From: Chamaecyparis obtusa | Taxonomy: Eukaryota; Streptophyta; Pinopsida; Cupressales; Cupressaceae | Direction: 5' to 3' | Assembly (NCBI GenBank): GCA_027943335.1 | Contig: BSBK01008827.1 | Span: forward strand, 1-64,000 | DNA length: 64,000 bases | Shown: one piece after another, positions 1-12,100 of the stretch | Numbering within the stretch: the stretch's first letter is position 1 | Layout: each line of letters opens with the position of its first letter | The notes under the pieces: generated by a model | Database searches by the model: none | What the model saw: the letters and a program-made list of their open reading frames with translations, nothing else | Told to the model about the DNA's origin: nothing | Made by a program: the position numbers and the translations under genes

Positions 1-1595
<1,595 letters not shown>

Positions 1596-1601
1596 ATGTA
1601 G

Positions 1602-4052
1602 AACTAAACTTCAACTCTGTATTCATCTTCTTCCAAAGTGTTCTCCAAAAATAACTAGTAAAATTTGTATCTCTGTCTGAAACAATAGACTTAGGCAAGC
1701 CATGCAATCTTACCACTTCCTTAAAGAATAATTCAGCTACATGCAATGCATCAGATGTCTTCTTACAAGGTATGAAATGAGTCATCTTAGAAAATCTATC
1801 AACCACTACCAAAATAGAATTATTACCTCTCTAAGTTCTAGGCAATCCAAGAACAAAGTCCATACTCACATCCTCCCAAGGTCTATTAGGTACAGGCAAA
1901 GGTGTATACAATCCCAAATTCTGACTAGTTCCTTTTGATGTTTGGAAAATTCTGCAACCTCTAACCATTCTCTGTACATCTCTATAAATCTATGGCCAAA
2001 AATATCTTTCTAAAATCAAATTCACAGTCTTATCAATCCCAAAATGTCCAGCAAATCCACCACTATGTTTCTCCTTTATTATGTTATCTCACATAGATCC
2101 TTTAGGTATGCACAAATGAACTCCTTTAAACAACATGTCTTCTTGAATGAAATAATCAGTCCACTTATCACTCACTGTGTGTTCTTTACAAGCTTTCCAA
2201 GGTTCTACAAAATCAATGTCAGTCTCATACAAATATTTCAAATCATCAAAACCAAGTACCTCAACTCTCATTTCTGTCAACAAACTTCTTCTTCGGCTCA
2301 AGGCATTAGCAACCTTATTTGACTGTCCACTTTTATGCTTCAATGAAAAGGAAAAATTCTACAAGAACTCAACCCACTTCATACGTCTCTGATTCAACTT
2401 ATTCTAACTTCCCAAATACTGCAAAGTTTTATGGTCAGTATACAACACAAAATCTTTAGGCATCAAATAATGTCTCCACTTCTTCAAAGCTTGAACATAG
2501 CATAGAATTCCTAGTCATAAACTGAATATTTTCTCTTAGCATCATTCAACTTTTCACTAAAGAAAGCTATAGGTTTTCCTTCTTGACTCAAAACGGATCC
2601 AATTGCACTTCCATTAGCATCACATTCAACTTGAAAAAACTTTACTAAAATCAGGCAAAACAAGTGTAGGCAACTTTGTAATTCTTTGTTTTAATGTTTT
2701 AAAACTCTTTTGTGCTCCATGTGTCCATTTGAAATCATTTTTATCTCCTCTCATAGTTTCAGTCATAGCATTACAAATAGAATTGAAATTTCTGATGAAC
2801 TTCCAATAAAAACTTGTCAATCCATGAAATGATCTTACCTCTCCAACATTCTCTAGTGTAGGCCAATCAAGTATAGCTCTCACTTTCTCAGGATCCATCT
2901 TCAATCCATCAGCTGAAATTACAAAACCAAGATATACAATCTCCTCTTTCATAAATGAGCATTTCTTCAAATTAATCAGCAACTTTTCTTCCTTCAATCT
3001 CTGCAATACTTGTCTGATATGTTCAAGATGTTCTTCCTTACTCTTACTGAATATCAAAATGTCATCAAGATATACAATCACAAACTTACCCAAGAATCTT
3101 TCAAAACTTCATTCATTAGCCTCATGAAAGTACTAGGTGCATTAGTCAAACCAAAAGGCATAACCAACCATTCATACAAACCTTCATTAGTCTTAAAAGT
3201 AGTTTTCCATTCATCCCCTTCTCTGATTCTAATCTGATGATATCCACTTTTCAAATCAATCTTTGTGAAATACTTTGCTCCACTTAAACTATCCATTATG
3301 TCATCCATCTTGGGCAAAGGAAATATGTAATTTACTGTTATCTTGTTTATAGCTCTAGAATCAGTGCACATTCTCCATTCTCCATTCTTTTTAGGTGCTA
3401 ATACATCAGGTACTGCACAAGGACTCAGACTTTCCCTAATCAAACCTCTCTCAAGCAATTCTTCCACTTGTCTATTCAATTCAGTCTTTTCATTAGGTGT
3501 CAACCTATGTGGTACTTTATTAGGCAAACTAGCTCCAGGTATCAAATCCATACAATGACTTATACTTCTCATAGGCGGTAAACCATCAGGTACATTATTA
3601 GAAATGATGTCATGAAATTCATTCAACAAAGGCTTAACCTCAGGTGCATGTTCTAACTCATCTTGTTTCTCAGTCTTTCTTGAAATTAAAGCAAAGAAAA
3701 CATTATGTTCTTTCATTTCTCTTGCAAACTTTTTACCATCAACCAAACATACTCTGACTGTGGTACAATGACTTTCATCAAACTTCTCTATCAAAGGCAA
3801 TAACACTTGTTTCTTTCCATCCATCCAAATAGTATATTGATGCAATCTACCATCATGCAAAGCTTTCCTATCATATTGCCAAGGTCTACCCAAAAGAATA
3901 TGACAACAATCCATAGGCATAATATCACACAATACTTCATCATGATAATTCCCAATTTTGAATTTAACAAGGCATTGTTCACTTACAAGTAGTTTATGCT
4001 CCTTTTGGATCCAAGCAATATGGTAAGGCTTAGGATGTTTCAATCTCTGCAA
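1602..4052 (-). pseudogene. gypsy Pol: protease end, RT, RNase H remnant, integrase (truncated)
   Basis: The frame after the TAG reads through the protease C-terminus (HILLGRPW) and the RT fingers and palm, with [13 protein letters not shown] and [13 protein letters not shown] one-base frameshift near 3085-3093 moves the frame to the segment with the catalytic YLDD (about 3061-3072). This continues through the RT thumb and start of RNase H until a second frame break near 2626. RNase H is only partly readable between 2343 and 2626. The linker with VANALSRR lies at about 2300 and the integrase core at 1576-1812, with two of the three D,D,E acids visible (VVVDRFSK and SDRD). Coding similarity stops near 1602, before the third acidic residue. 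This is a dead copy. Confidence 0.88.
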
Positions 4053-5306
4053 CTATAATTTGTTAACTAGCTCTTCGGATGCCAAATTACCAGAACTTCC
4101 ATTATCAATGATTACCTTGCAACATTTGTCAACGATCTTACATCTGGTTCTAAACAAACTTTTCCTCAAAACAAGTTCCTCATTAGCTTCTTCATTCCAC
4201 AAGATCCTTCTTAGCATCAAGTTTTCACCATGTTCAGGTTCATTAGACACTTCCTCAACTTCTTCACAAGCCAAATTATTTCTACCATTACCTCCAGTCT
4301 TCTTTCCAGAGTTAATACATTCAAAAGCTCTATGTCCTTCTTCGCCACATTTGTAACAGGTACCTTCAAACCAAGATTTCTCTTCTCTTTTCCCATTATT
4401 GTTATTCCTAGAGTAACCAATATAGCTACCTCTAGAGTAATTACCTCTTTTAGCAGGTTCATCTTTCCATCCTTTATCTTGTGCTACATTGTCAGATCTG
4501 CTACTTTCTCCATAAGATCTTCCTCTACTTCTTTGAAATCTACCACCTCTTCCTCTTTGTCTTTGTTCATGTCTTTTTGTCAATCTCTCTTTAGCCTTCA
4601 AAGAAAATTGGTATGCTTCTTCCACACTATCTATTTTCACATAACTGATCTCATCTTGAATAGATGTCCTTGGGCCATTCAAATATCTAGCCACCTTCTC
4701 AACTTCATCATCCACATGTCTAGATCTAGTATCCAATTTGTAAAATTCCTCAGTATATTCCTTCACACTCATGTCCTCTTGTCTCAGATTTTGCATCTTT
4801 CTCATCAAACTAACTTGGTAGTTAGCTGGAAGAAACTTCTTCTTCATCTTTCCAAGCATCTTCATCCATGTCTTGATCTTTTCTTTTCCTCTCTTCTGTC
4901 TCTCAGTTTGCAAATGATCCCACCAAAGAGATGCATGACCTTTCAACTTTGTGACTTCTATCTTAACCTTCTTATTATCAGGAGTACCTTCATACTCAAA
5001 GTACTTATCCATCTTAGAGATCCAATCCAAAAGTGTATCGGTCTCAAGTCTTCCATCATAGCAAGCAACTTCAACTGCAGGTCTGGAGTTAGCCTTAGAC
5101 AAAACTCTCAAAAGTCTTTCCTCATCTTGTTCAACTTCAGGTTCAGGATTAGGTGCTTCTTCTTCTTCTTCTTCTTCACTAACATCTTCAAGATGTGCTC
5201 CTCTTCTCTGGGCTATCTCTACAACTTCAAGCCTAGTTGCAATCTGCCTCAACATATCCATGATAGCATTATCATTTCCTCTACCATGAACCATCTTGGC
5301 AATCAA
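4053..5306 (-). pseudogene. gypsy Gag plus start of protease
   Basis: This 417-codon open frame encodes the retrotransposon coat protein, which packages element RNA in cytoplasmic particles. It opens with an acidic stretch (residues about 40-60, poly-Glu). A retrotransposon-gag core follows (about 75-235, with WWDHL and a conserved YTEEF segment), then an Arg/Gly/Ser-rich linker and one zinc knuckle CYKCGEEGHRAFEC. The frame continues into protease with IIDNGSSGNLAS, the position of the aspartic active site. It ends at a TAG (4053-4055). The pol frame resumes immediately and in the same phase, so the stop looks like a single nonsense change rather than a natural gene end. Gag itself is otherwise open. 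Confidence 0.88.
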
Positions 5307-5415
5307 GTTCTAGCAAGATCATAACCTTCTACAAGTTATAGGTCAGATCTCAGATCTGCCACCCTACAACCAATCCAATAAGGTTCTCCATGATCCAATC
5401 CACAAGAAAGAACTC

Positions 5416-5427
5416 GCTCTGATACCA
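5416..5427 (-). other. Primer-binding site, initiator Met tRNA
   Basis: Read on the minus strand this is TGGTATCAGAGC, the standard plant PBS complementary to the 3' end of initiator tRNA-Met. It lies two bases inside the 5' LTR end, as expected for first-strand priming. Confidence 0.93.
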
Positions 5428-5429
5428 CT

Positions 5430-6398
5430 TGATGCAGGGGCAGGATAGATACAAGTAGAATCAACAACCTTGACTCCACTTAAATTAGCAACAAGCCCTG
5501 CTCTGAGTTACACAATAGAAGAAATATAATGTCACATGAAAGTAATGAAATCACAATGGATATGAGGCAATCAACTGGTAGCAACAACAGAGAACTTATA
5601 TTATTTCTTTCAACATGCCTGACTGTGAGGCCTTTCGGGTTTCGGCCTTATACAATGAGAATTATGAAATCAAAATCACAGCTTGCATCCTATCTTTGTC
5701 TCCAATGATGTATCTTGATAATCCTTCTTATTCATTTCCCTAATACATCAATCTAGAACCCTTATATAGCTAGCTAAGCCACAAGTTGGCCAGTCAGGCA
5801 TTTAATTACATTATAGGTCCAGTCTGGAAGATTTAAATCAAAACTAATGAAAGAGTGATCACCAATTGATGCACCTTTGGATTTAGGTCCACACATGACC
5901 CGAGAACATTCCCCTAACTTCACAAGGCCCCATCTCATCACACAGAACCGCGCAAAATGAAACACTCCACATTTCACATGAAAACTGACAGAAAATAGGT
6001 CCCCGAGCAAAATGGGCATAAATTTTTACTCATAATGAATTAGGACTTGCGCTCTTGGAAAATGATAATAATTTAGGTCCTCTTAAAGTATTTATGAGTG
6101 CAAAGGCTGATTCTATAAGGATCAATGTCGCCACTATGCGCAATCAACACCAAAATTGTAGGAAAATACGGCTCTAACGGCAAGGAAAACAACTATAACT
6201 TTGAAACAGTCCATCCAATATTTATGTGCTCATAGGAGAAGGTTCCCAAATAGGTCCTCAACATCATGTAAGCTTCACACACCATGAAACCAACAAATGC
6301 AATCATTATAAAGAAAACAACAGAAAATAGGTACATAAATCAGGAAATGTTTTTGGTTGATGCAAGATTGCTCAAAGACCCTAGATGCTCTTGCATCA
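5430..6398 (-). repeat. 5' LTR of the gypsy element
   Basis: It is 969 bp long, TG...CA, with inverted ends TGATGCAGGGGCA and (degraded) TGCTCTTGCATCA. It aligns by eye with the 932-bp solo LTR at 54207-55138: both share the ends, a CGGGTT-centred block (about 5632 and 54346) and a TATA region. A minus-strand TATA box (TATATAAG) sits at 5761-5768. The other flank of the insertion is gone, so no target-site duplication can be checked; the 5 bp at 6399-6403 (TTTTG) would be one half. Confidence 0.85.
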
Positions 6399-7830
6399 TT
6401 TTGACCAGCTATGTAATAAAACTGCTTCTATACACGAATGATCTCATTCTAATGATAGAAATAACACACGATTTTAAGGAACATTTGAAATCCCTCGAGC
6501 TATTTTGTCGTATGAGGTAGGGATGCATGTGAACACCAACAAAACCAAGATCATGATCTTTACCTTGAAGAGAAAGAAGTTTCATAGAGAATACATCTTT
6601 GAAGGCAACCCTTTGCAAGTGGTCAATGAATATAAATACTAGTGTTGTGATTTCCACAATAAACTTAGTTGAGCAAAAAAGCTACAAGGGGGGTGGAAAA
6701 TATTACAATCACTGCATAATAGATGTAGAAGTGCCAGTTATGGGATTGGAAAACTATTTTTGGGCTTCTAGTTGTGCCAGTTGTGCTATATGGCTACGAG
6801 GTATGGGACAGTAACACTTCAACAAGTAAATGAAGATAGATAGAAAGACTGCAAAAACATTTAATTAGGAGTAGCCTTAAAATTAAATCATCTATTCCAT
6901 ATGAATTGTCTTGGTATAGGCAGGGGCTTTTCCTATTGAAGTGACAACTATGTGTAGATCGTTAAGCTACTTAAGGAGATTAGAAAACATGGAGAAACAT
7001 TGCTGGCCAAAAATAGCAACAAAATAGAAGTTAGACAGACGAAAGAGCACATGGATGAAACAAACAAAACAAATGGATGGATAAGTGGGGTATTAAAATA
7101 AGTGAGCGTCCAAGCATCACTAGGAAATAAAAGAGTACATTCAAGGCAAATTCAAGGAAAGTATGTGGACATGGCAACTTGGGAGGAAAAAGTACTACAT
7201 CAAACATTTTAACCCCACACATGACCATACTGAAAAGAATTACATAGGAATGAGAATAAAATGGAAAACAAAAATGTTAATTGCCCAAATAAGAACTAGT
7301 TCACATGAACTTAGGCGTGCAACCGAAAGATAGGCGATACCTAAAGAAGAGTGGGCAGCTATAAAATGTTGTTATTGCACTCAAGGTGTGGTGGAGACTG
7401 GATGACATTACATCATAGAATGCTCAACCAACAAAAATATTCATGAGAATTACATTCATACCTTAAAAGTGAATACCTTGAGCAATTTGTTTGAAGAAAA
7501 AAAGATCACAAGAATAACAAATTTCCTAACCAACTTACACAATAGAAGAACCAAGCCCTAGAAAGAAAAATAGATCTAATTGATGAAGCTTGGAGTGTTT
7601 GATTTTCACTTATTCATTTTAGTGCTGGCTACTCATAGATTTCATAAATTATTTAACTTTATAGACGTTATTAAGAACTTTCATTCATTCATTTAAGCAG
7701 CTCCCACTCTATTTTTAGGAAGTCCCTTTCACGGGACCCAACCTTAGACTATACTTCAGTACACATTTTGCATTCTCATCCAGAATGTGGCGAATGTTGA
7801 GGAAAAAAAACCTTCAAAACTACTGCACTG
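6399..7830 (+). pseudogene. LINE (non-LTR) ORF2 reverse transcriptase, C-terminal part
   Basis: Broken plus-strand frames give a recognisable LINE RT tail. The catalytic-motif region reads LLLYTNDLILM, where YTND replaces the usual YADD. Then come KFHREYIFEGNPLQVVNEYKY, a GGWK-like segment, a zone resembling LQKHLI.SSLKIKSSIPYEL, and near 7300-7420 the C-terminal Cys/His stretch (IRTSSHELRRATER, then EEWAAIKCCYC and HYIIEC). Many stops and frameshifts are present. The 5' part is missing because the gypsy LTR ends at 6398. A run of eight A at about 7803 may be near the 3' end. Exact limits are uncertain. Confidence 0.72.
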
Positions 7831-9357
7831 TAATTTACCTAGTAAAACTATTTCATTGCAATATTCCTACTTTTGAGCGACAATGGCAGAGGGCGTAGTG
7901 TGGGTACTGGATGAATCATGGTTTTGCTCTCTTGTTTGTTGGTTCGTTTCTTCTCCCTGAATTTTGGGTTTAAATTTGGTCATTATCAATAGCAATTTTC
8001 GTTTTCAACATTGAAAGATGAAGAGTTTTACGGAATTCTTCTCGAACAGATAGCCTTTCCATTTTGGGTAGTATATTTTCCTTTTACGAGGAGGCTGTGG
8101 AGCTGTGCAGTTGGCTGTTCGCCTGCCTTGAGAAATTTGTAAGTTTCCCAGATTCTCATACTGAGTGGTAGAGTGCCATAATATTAATGCATTCCATGCA
8201 TGAAATAATGCTTTCTTGTATGACAAAATTTCATTTCATTAGGTTTGTTGTGTTCATTTTGTTTCTGATTGAAATTCTTGATTGCCTGACCAGATCTCTG
8301 CCAGAAATTCTCGTCTTGCTCTAAAGTAATTCATAAATCTTACAAGTTTGGTTGAATTGTAAGCCCTCCCTCTCACATAAATTAATCTGCATTTGAAATT
8401 GTTTATATAGATAGAATATAACCTTTATGTCATTTTTGAACTGGTGCTGTAAGGATTGATACGGTCTACAAATAAAACAAAACATTGTCCCTGCTGTAGC
8501 AATCCTCAGGCTGTACGATAGCAATTTCATAATAATTTCTGCGTCATTGAGTTGATTTTTAGTTTCTAAACCTCTGGACTACATTGGTACATACATGGGG
8601 GACTGTATGTTTATAATGAAAGAATCTAGTATTTATTATACTTTTAGCTGATATTTTTTCCACATAATCAGTAGACTATACCTAATGCGCTAAATTTGGT
8701 TGGTGGATATATACATACTGTCCTGGTTTATATTTCTCAATTTACAAATTCGGAAATTATTTGAAGAGCTTATAAGTGATCTGTATATCTAGAATAGTTA
8801 GCAGTTAAAGTTTCTTTTCATTGTGTGTTTGTAACCAGAAAACCAAAAAAAAACTGAATATAACAAAAAACATTGATTACGGACGTTAGAGTGGTATTAT
8901 AGCACATTGACCCTGCTAGCCTACGGTTTAATCTAATGAATGCATATAGATAAGTCAAGAGAGATCTGCTAACTTTAGAAAGAAAAAGGAAAACGTTGGA
9001 AGCATAACAACACGAAACCAGGAATAGGATGCAGAGGTAAGAAACACATGGTAGACAAGGGGGATAAATTTGACACTTTTATCAGGAAACAAGAGTGAGC
9101 AAGTCAGCTGCTATTCAAGATGATGCAACAAATTTTGAATTTGAATGCCACTTTGAACTTCACTAGGCCAATGTAGAATCCTATAGGTGAGGGAAGCACT
9201 TCAAATAGGAATTCAGTCACACAAATAATAGCCGGGTACAAATTGGATCAGAAGCTAGGCCATTTTAACCTATTTTCTTGCCCAAAGGAGATGCACAACT
9301 AGAAGAAGAGGGGTATTTTATTGCAACAAAAAAAAATTGAATTCTTTCGGGCCTTCC
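7831..9357. other. Intergenic stretch, no gene recognised
   Basis: A short open segment begins ATGGCAGAGGGCG at about 7883, but it stops after some 20 codons and I cannot connect it to a family or to convincing splice sites. The rest is AT-rich without transposon domains that I recognise. Confidence 0.5.
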
Positions 9358-9775
9358 ATGGCACAAGTAGTAGAAGATTGGTACAAGCAAATACCTGTGA
9401 TTACACGCTCATATCTCACAGCAGCAATCATCACTACTGTTGGGTTCTCCCTTGATATGATATCGCACTATTAGCTTTATTTAATTCCTACTCGAGTTTT
9501 CAAGCAGTATGAGCGCTGGTGTTTTATCACAAATTTTTTTCTATTTTGGAAGAATGTATTTGTACTTCCTATTCCATATGTTCTTTTTGGCCTGATACTG
9601 CAAACTCCTTGAAGAGAACTCTTTCAGGGGAAAGACAGCCGACTTCTTTTACATGCTTTTCTTTGGAGGCACCGTCTTAACTGCTGTTGTTTTATTAGGT
9701 GGTATGATTCCATATCTTTCAGAATCTTTTGCCGAACTCTTATTTCTCAGCAAATCTTTGAGATGCAAAAGGCAG
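9358..9775 (+). pseudogene. Derlin (ER-associated degradation membrane protein) pseudogene
   Basis: Derlins are multipass ER membrane proteins of the rhomboid superfamily that help pass misfolded proteins to the cytosol for degradation. From ATG at 9358 the frame reads VEDWYKQIPVITRSYLTAA, then TTVGFSLDMIS. An in-frame TAG follows where the family has an Asn-Leu-Tyr segment, then VFKQYERWCFITNF. A frameshift near 9555 moves to the frame with FHMFFLA (followed by a TGA) and KLLEENSFRGKTADFFYML, then GGMIPYLSESF. Similarity ends around 9775, less than halfway through the usual 240-270 residues. No intron interrupts the segment, which would suit a processed copy, but no poly-A tail or target duplication was identified. 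Two stops plus a frameshift make it non-functional. Confidence 0.82.
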
Positions 9776-10616
9776 TTTGTTTAAATATGGTGAGGCCAAG
9801 GGATGCAATGTATGCAAATTCAAATGTTTAGCATATCTATTATTATGCCAATCCTTTATTTCTATTAACTTAAGTTAGCGATTGAATTTTTCTTTGGCAA
9901 TAATAAGTTGTCTAATCCACTCCAAAGTTTGTACTCTATCCCTCACTATGCACAATCAACTGGTACATTTTAGACAGAAACATAAACATAAAGCAAATTT
10001 TAGGTAGTAAATATAATAGTGCATCAAGTATGAGATCATCAGATATTTCAAGGATTGATTTCTAGACATGTATAATAAAAGCTAAAATTAAAATGAAGAT
10101 AATTGCCTTCAAATTTGATCCATATGTATTTTAATTCCTTAGTTGCAGATTTTTATATTGTCCAAGGTTATTTATTGCTTCTTTTGATTGGGATAATTGA
10201 GGGGAGACAACAGTGTGTAATTTAGATTATGCTTTGTAAGTGTCTGTTTCTGTAAATACAATGTTGTACTCTACTATTTCTCTGGGAGATCTCTATTTGG
10301 TTCAGCTTGATACTGAGTCACCAAGACAATCTAATGGTGGCATTTCTTGATAGCAAGATCAATGCCATTTCTCAAATAGGTTATTTTTAAAGAACTTTGT
10401 GAGTGCCTTCTTGTCTCAATATATTAAACACAACCATTGTAATTTAGTGTGGAAGCAAATATAGTTACTGATTCAACATTTTGAACCATATAGATATGCA
10501 ACTTGGATTAGGTTGTATCTTGTGGTCATTGACTCCATATGGCCTGTCACTTAAATTATACTTGTGTAGATTATATATTTAGTATATTTATTAGTTTGAT
10601 ATTTATGATTATTGGT
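9776..10616. other. Intergenic stretch, nothing recognised
   Basis: AT-rich sequence without a credible coding region or repeat ends. Confidence 0.5.
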
Positions 10617-12100
10617 CATGATTAATCCTTTTACGTTGTTAAAAAATGCTGAGTTTTGTTTAGGCACATGCACATCACCCAAACTTTTGATGCGATATCT
10701 ATGTTAATATCCTCAATCGTATTGTTCTTGTGGTAATTGATTTGGTGGTCTATCTTATGGCAAATATTGTAGAATCCCACATAATGTAAATTCCATACTA
10801 TCTCCAATATTATCATTATTTGTGAAAACTCAATAAAAATGTGTCAATGAAGAAGAGAGGCACTTTCGAATCAACAAATGGGAATTCCAATTATTAATTT
10901 ATTATATCAATATATATAGTAACCAGTGAAACTAAAAAACATTGAATAATTGTATTAACCTAAGTTACCGGTGAGTTCGGTTCTAAGTTCAGGTACGAAT
11001 TTATTAATATTCTTCTTCATCTTCATCTTCATCTTCTTCTTCAACATTAGTTGACTCAGCAATAGAGCTAAGGCCAATGGGATCAGCAGCAACAACAATA
11101 GTATTGGCGTCAAAATCTTCAAATTCATCAAGTGCAAGCCGAGAAGTGGAGCATCCAATTTTGCAAGCTGTGCATTTACATCCCACCTTTTCATGTCCCC
11201 TTCTTTGTATTGTTTAGTCTTGTGTGAGAGAAGACACAAGTTGTAATGCACAAATACCTAGTTCTCCGCTCTTTTTGATTGCAATCTATTGCACTTCACT
11301 GAGTGGATGAAAAAAATACCTAGTTCTCCGCTCTTTTTGATTGCAATCTATTGTGCTTCATGATTAATCCTTTTACGTTGTTAAAAAATGCTACGTTTTG
11401 TTTAGGCACATGCACATCACCCAAACTTTTGATGCAATATCTATATTAATATCCTCAATTGTATTGTTCTTGTGGTAATTGATTTGGTGGTCTATCTTAT
11501 GGCAAATATTGTAGAATCCCACATAATGTAAATTCTATACTATCTCCAATATTATCATTATTTGTGAAAACTCAATAAAAATGTGTCAATGAAGAAGAGA
11601 GGCGCTTTTGAATCAACAAATGGGAATTCCAATTATTAATTTATTATATTAATATATATAGTAACCAGTGAAACTAAAAAACACTAAATAATTGTATTAA
11701 CCTAAGTTACCGGTGAGTTTGGTTCTAAGTTCAGGTACGAATTTATTAATATTCTTCTTCATCTTCATCTTCATCTTCTTCTTCAACATTAGTTGACTCA
11801 GCAATAGAGCTAAGGCCAATGGGATCAGCAGCAACGACAATAGTATTGGCGTCAAAATCTTCAAGTTCATCAAGTGCAAGCCGAGAAGTGGAGCATCCAA
11901 TTCCGCAAGCTCTGCATTTACATCCCACCTTTTCATGTCCCCTTCTTTGTATTGTTTAGTCTTGTGTGAGAGAAGACGCAAGTTGTAATGCACAAATACC
12001 TAGTTCTCCACTCTTTTTGATTGCAATCTACTGCGCTTCACTGAGTGGATGAAAAAATATGTGCTCCAATTTCTTTCTGATGTAGATGAACTAGCAACCT
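10617..12100. repeat. Tandem duplication, 742-bp period, two copies
   Basis: Copy A (10617-11358) and copy B (from 11359, about 700 bp) align at a constant 742-bp offset with only scattered differences. Each copy holds flanking DNA, the half-TSD ACCAG (10922-10926; 11664-11668), the first 34 bp of the copia LTR, the hAT half-TSD TATTAACC (10953-10960; 11695-11702), the hAT terminus and the last hAT exon. Copy A also carries a local repeat of about 48 bp (11258-11296 and 11319-11357) next to the junction. The duplication must therefore be younger than both insertions. Confidence 0.9.

Larger units (their letters stand above)
1596..6398 (-). mobile_element. Ty3/gypsy LTR retrotransposon, 3'-truncated
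   Basis: This is a minus-strand element. From right to left it has a 5' LTR (5430-6398), a 2-nt spacer, a primer-binding site (5416-5427), a short leader, gag with a CCHC knuckle, protease, reverse transcriptase, RNase H remnant, and integrase to about 1602. The last part of integrase and the 3' LTR are missing. A second LTR of the same family stands alone at 54207-55138 and confirms the LTR ends (TGATGCAGGGGCA ... TGCATCA). The right boundary is also supported because LINE coding sequence resumes at 6399. The coding region has at least one stop and several frameshifts. Confidence 0.9.

Noticed and set aside
4230..5324. Long plus-strand open frame of 364 codons
   Set aside because: It is the antisense shadow of gypsy gag and has no independent similarity.
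7883..7960. Possible first exon starting MAEGVVWVLDE
   Set aside because: It stops quickly and has no convincing donor or downstream partner exon.
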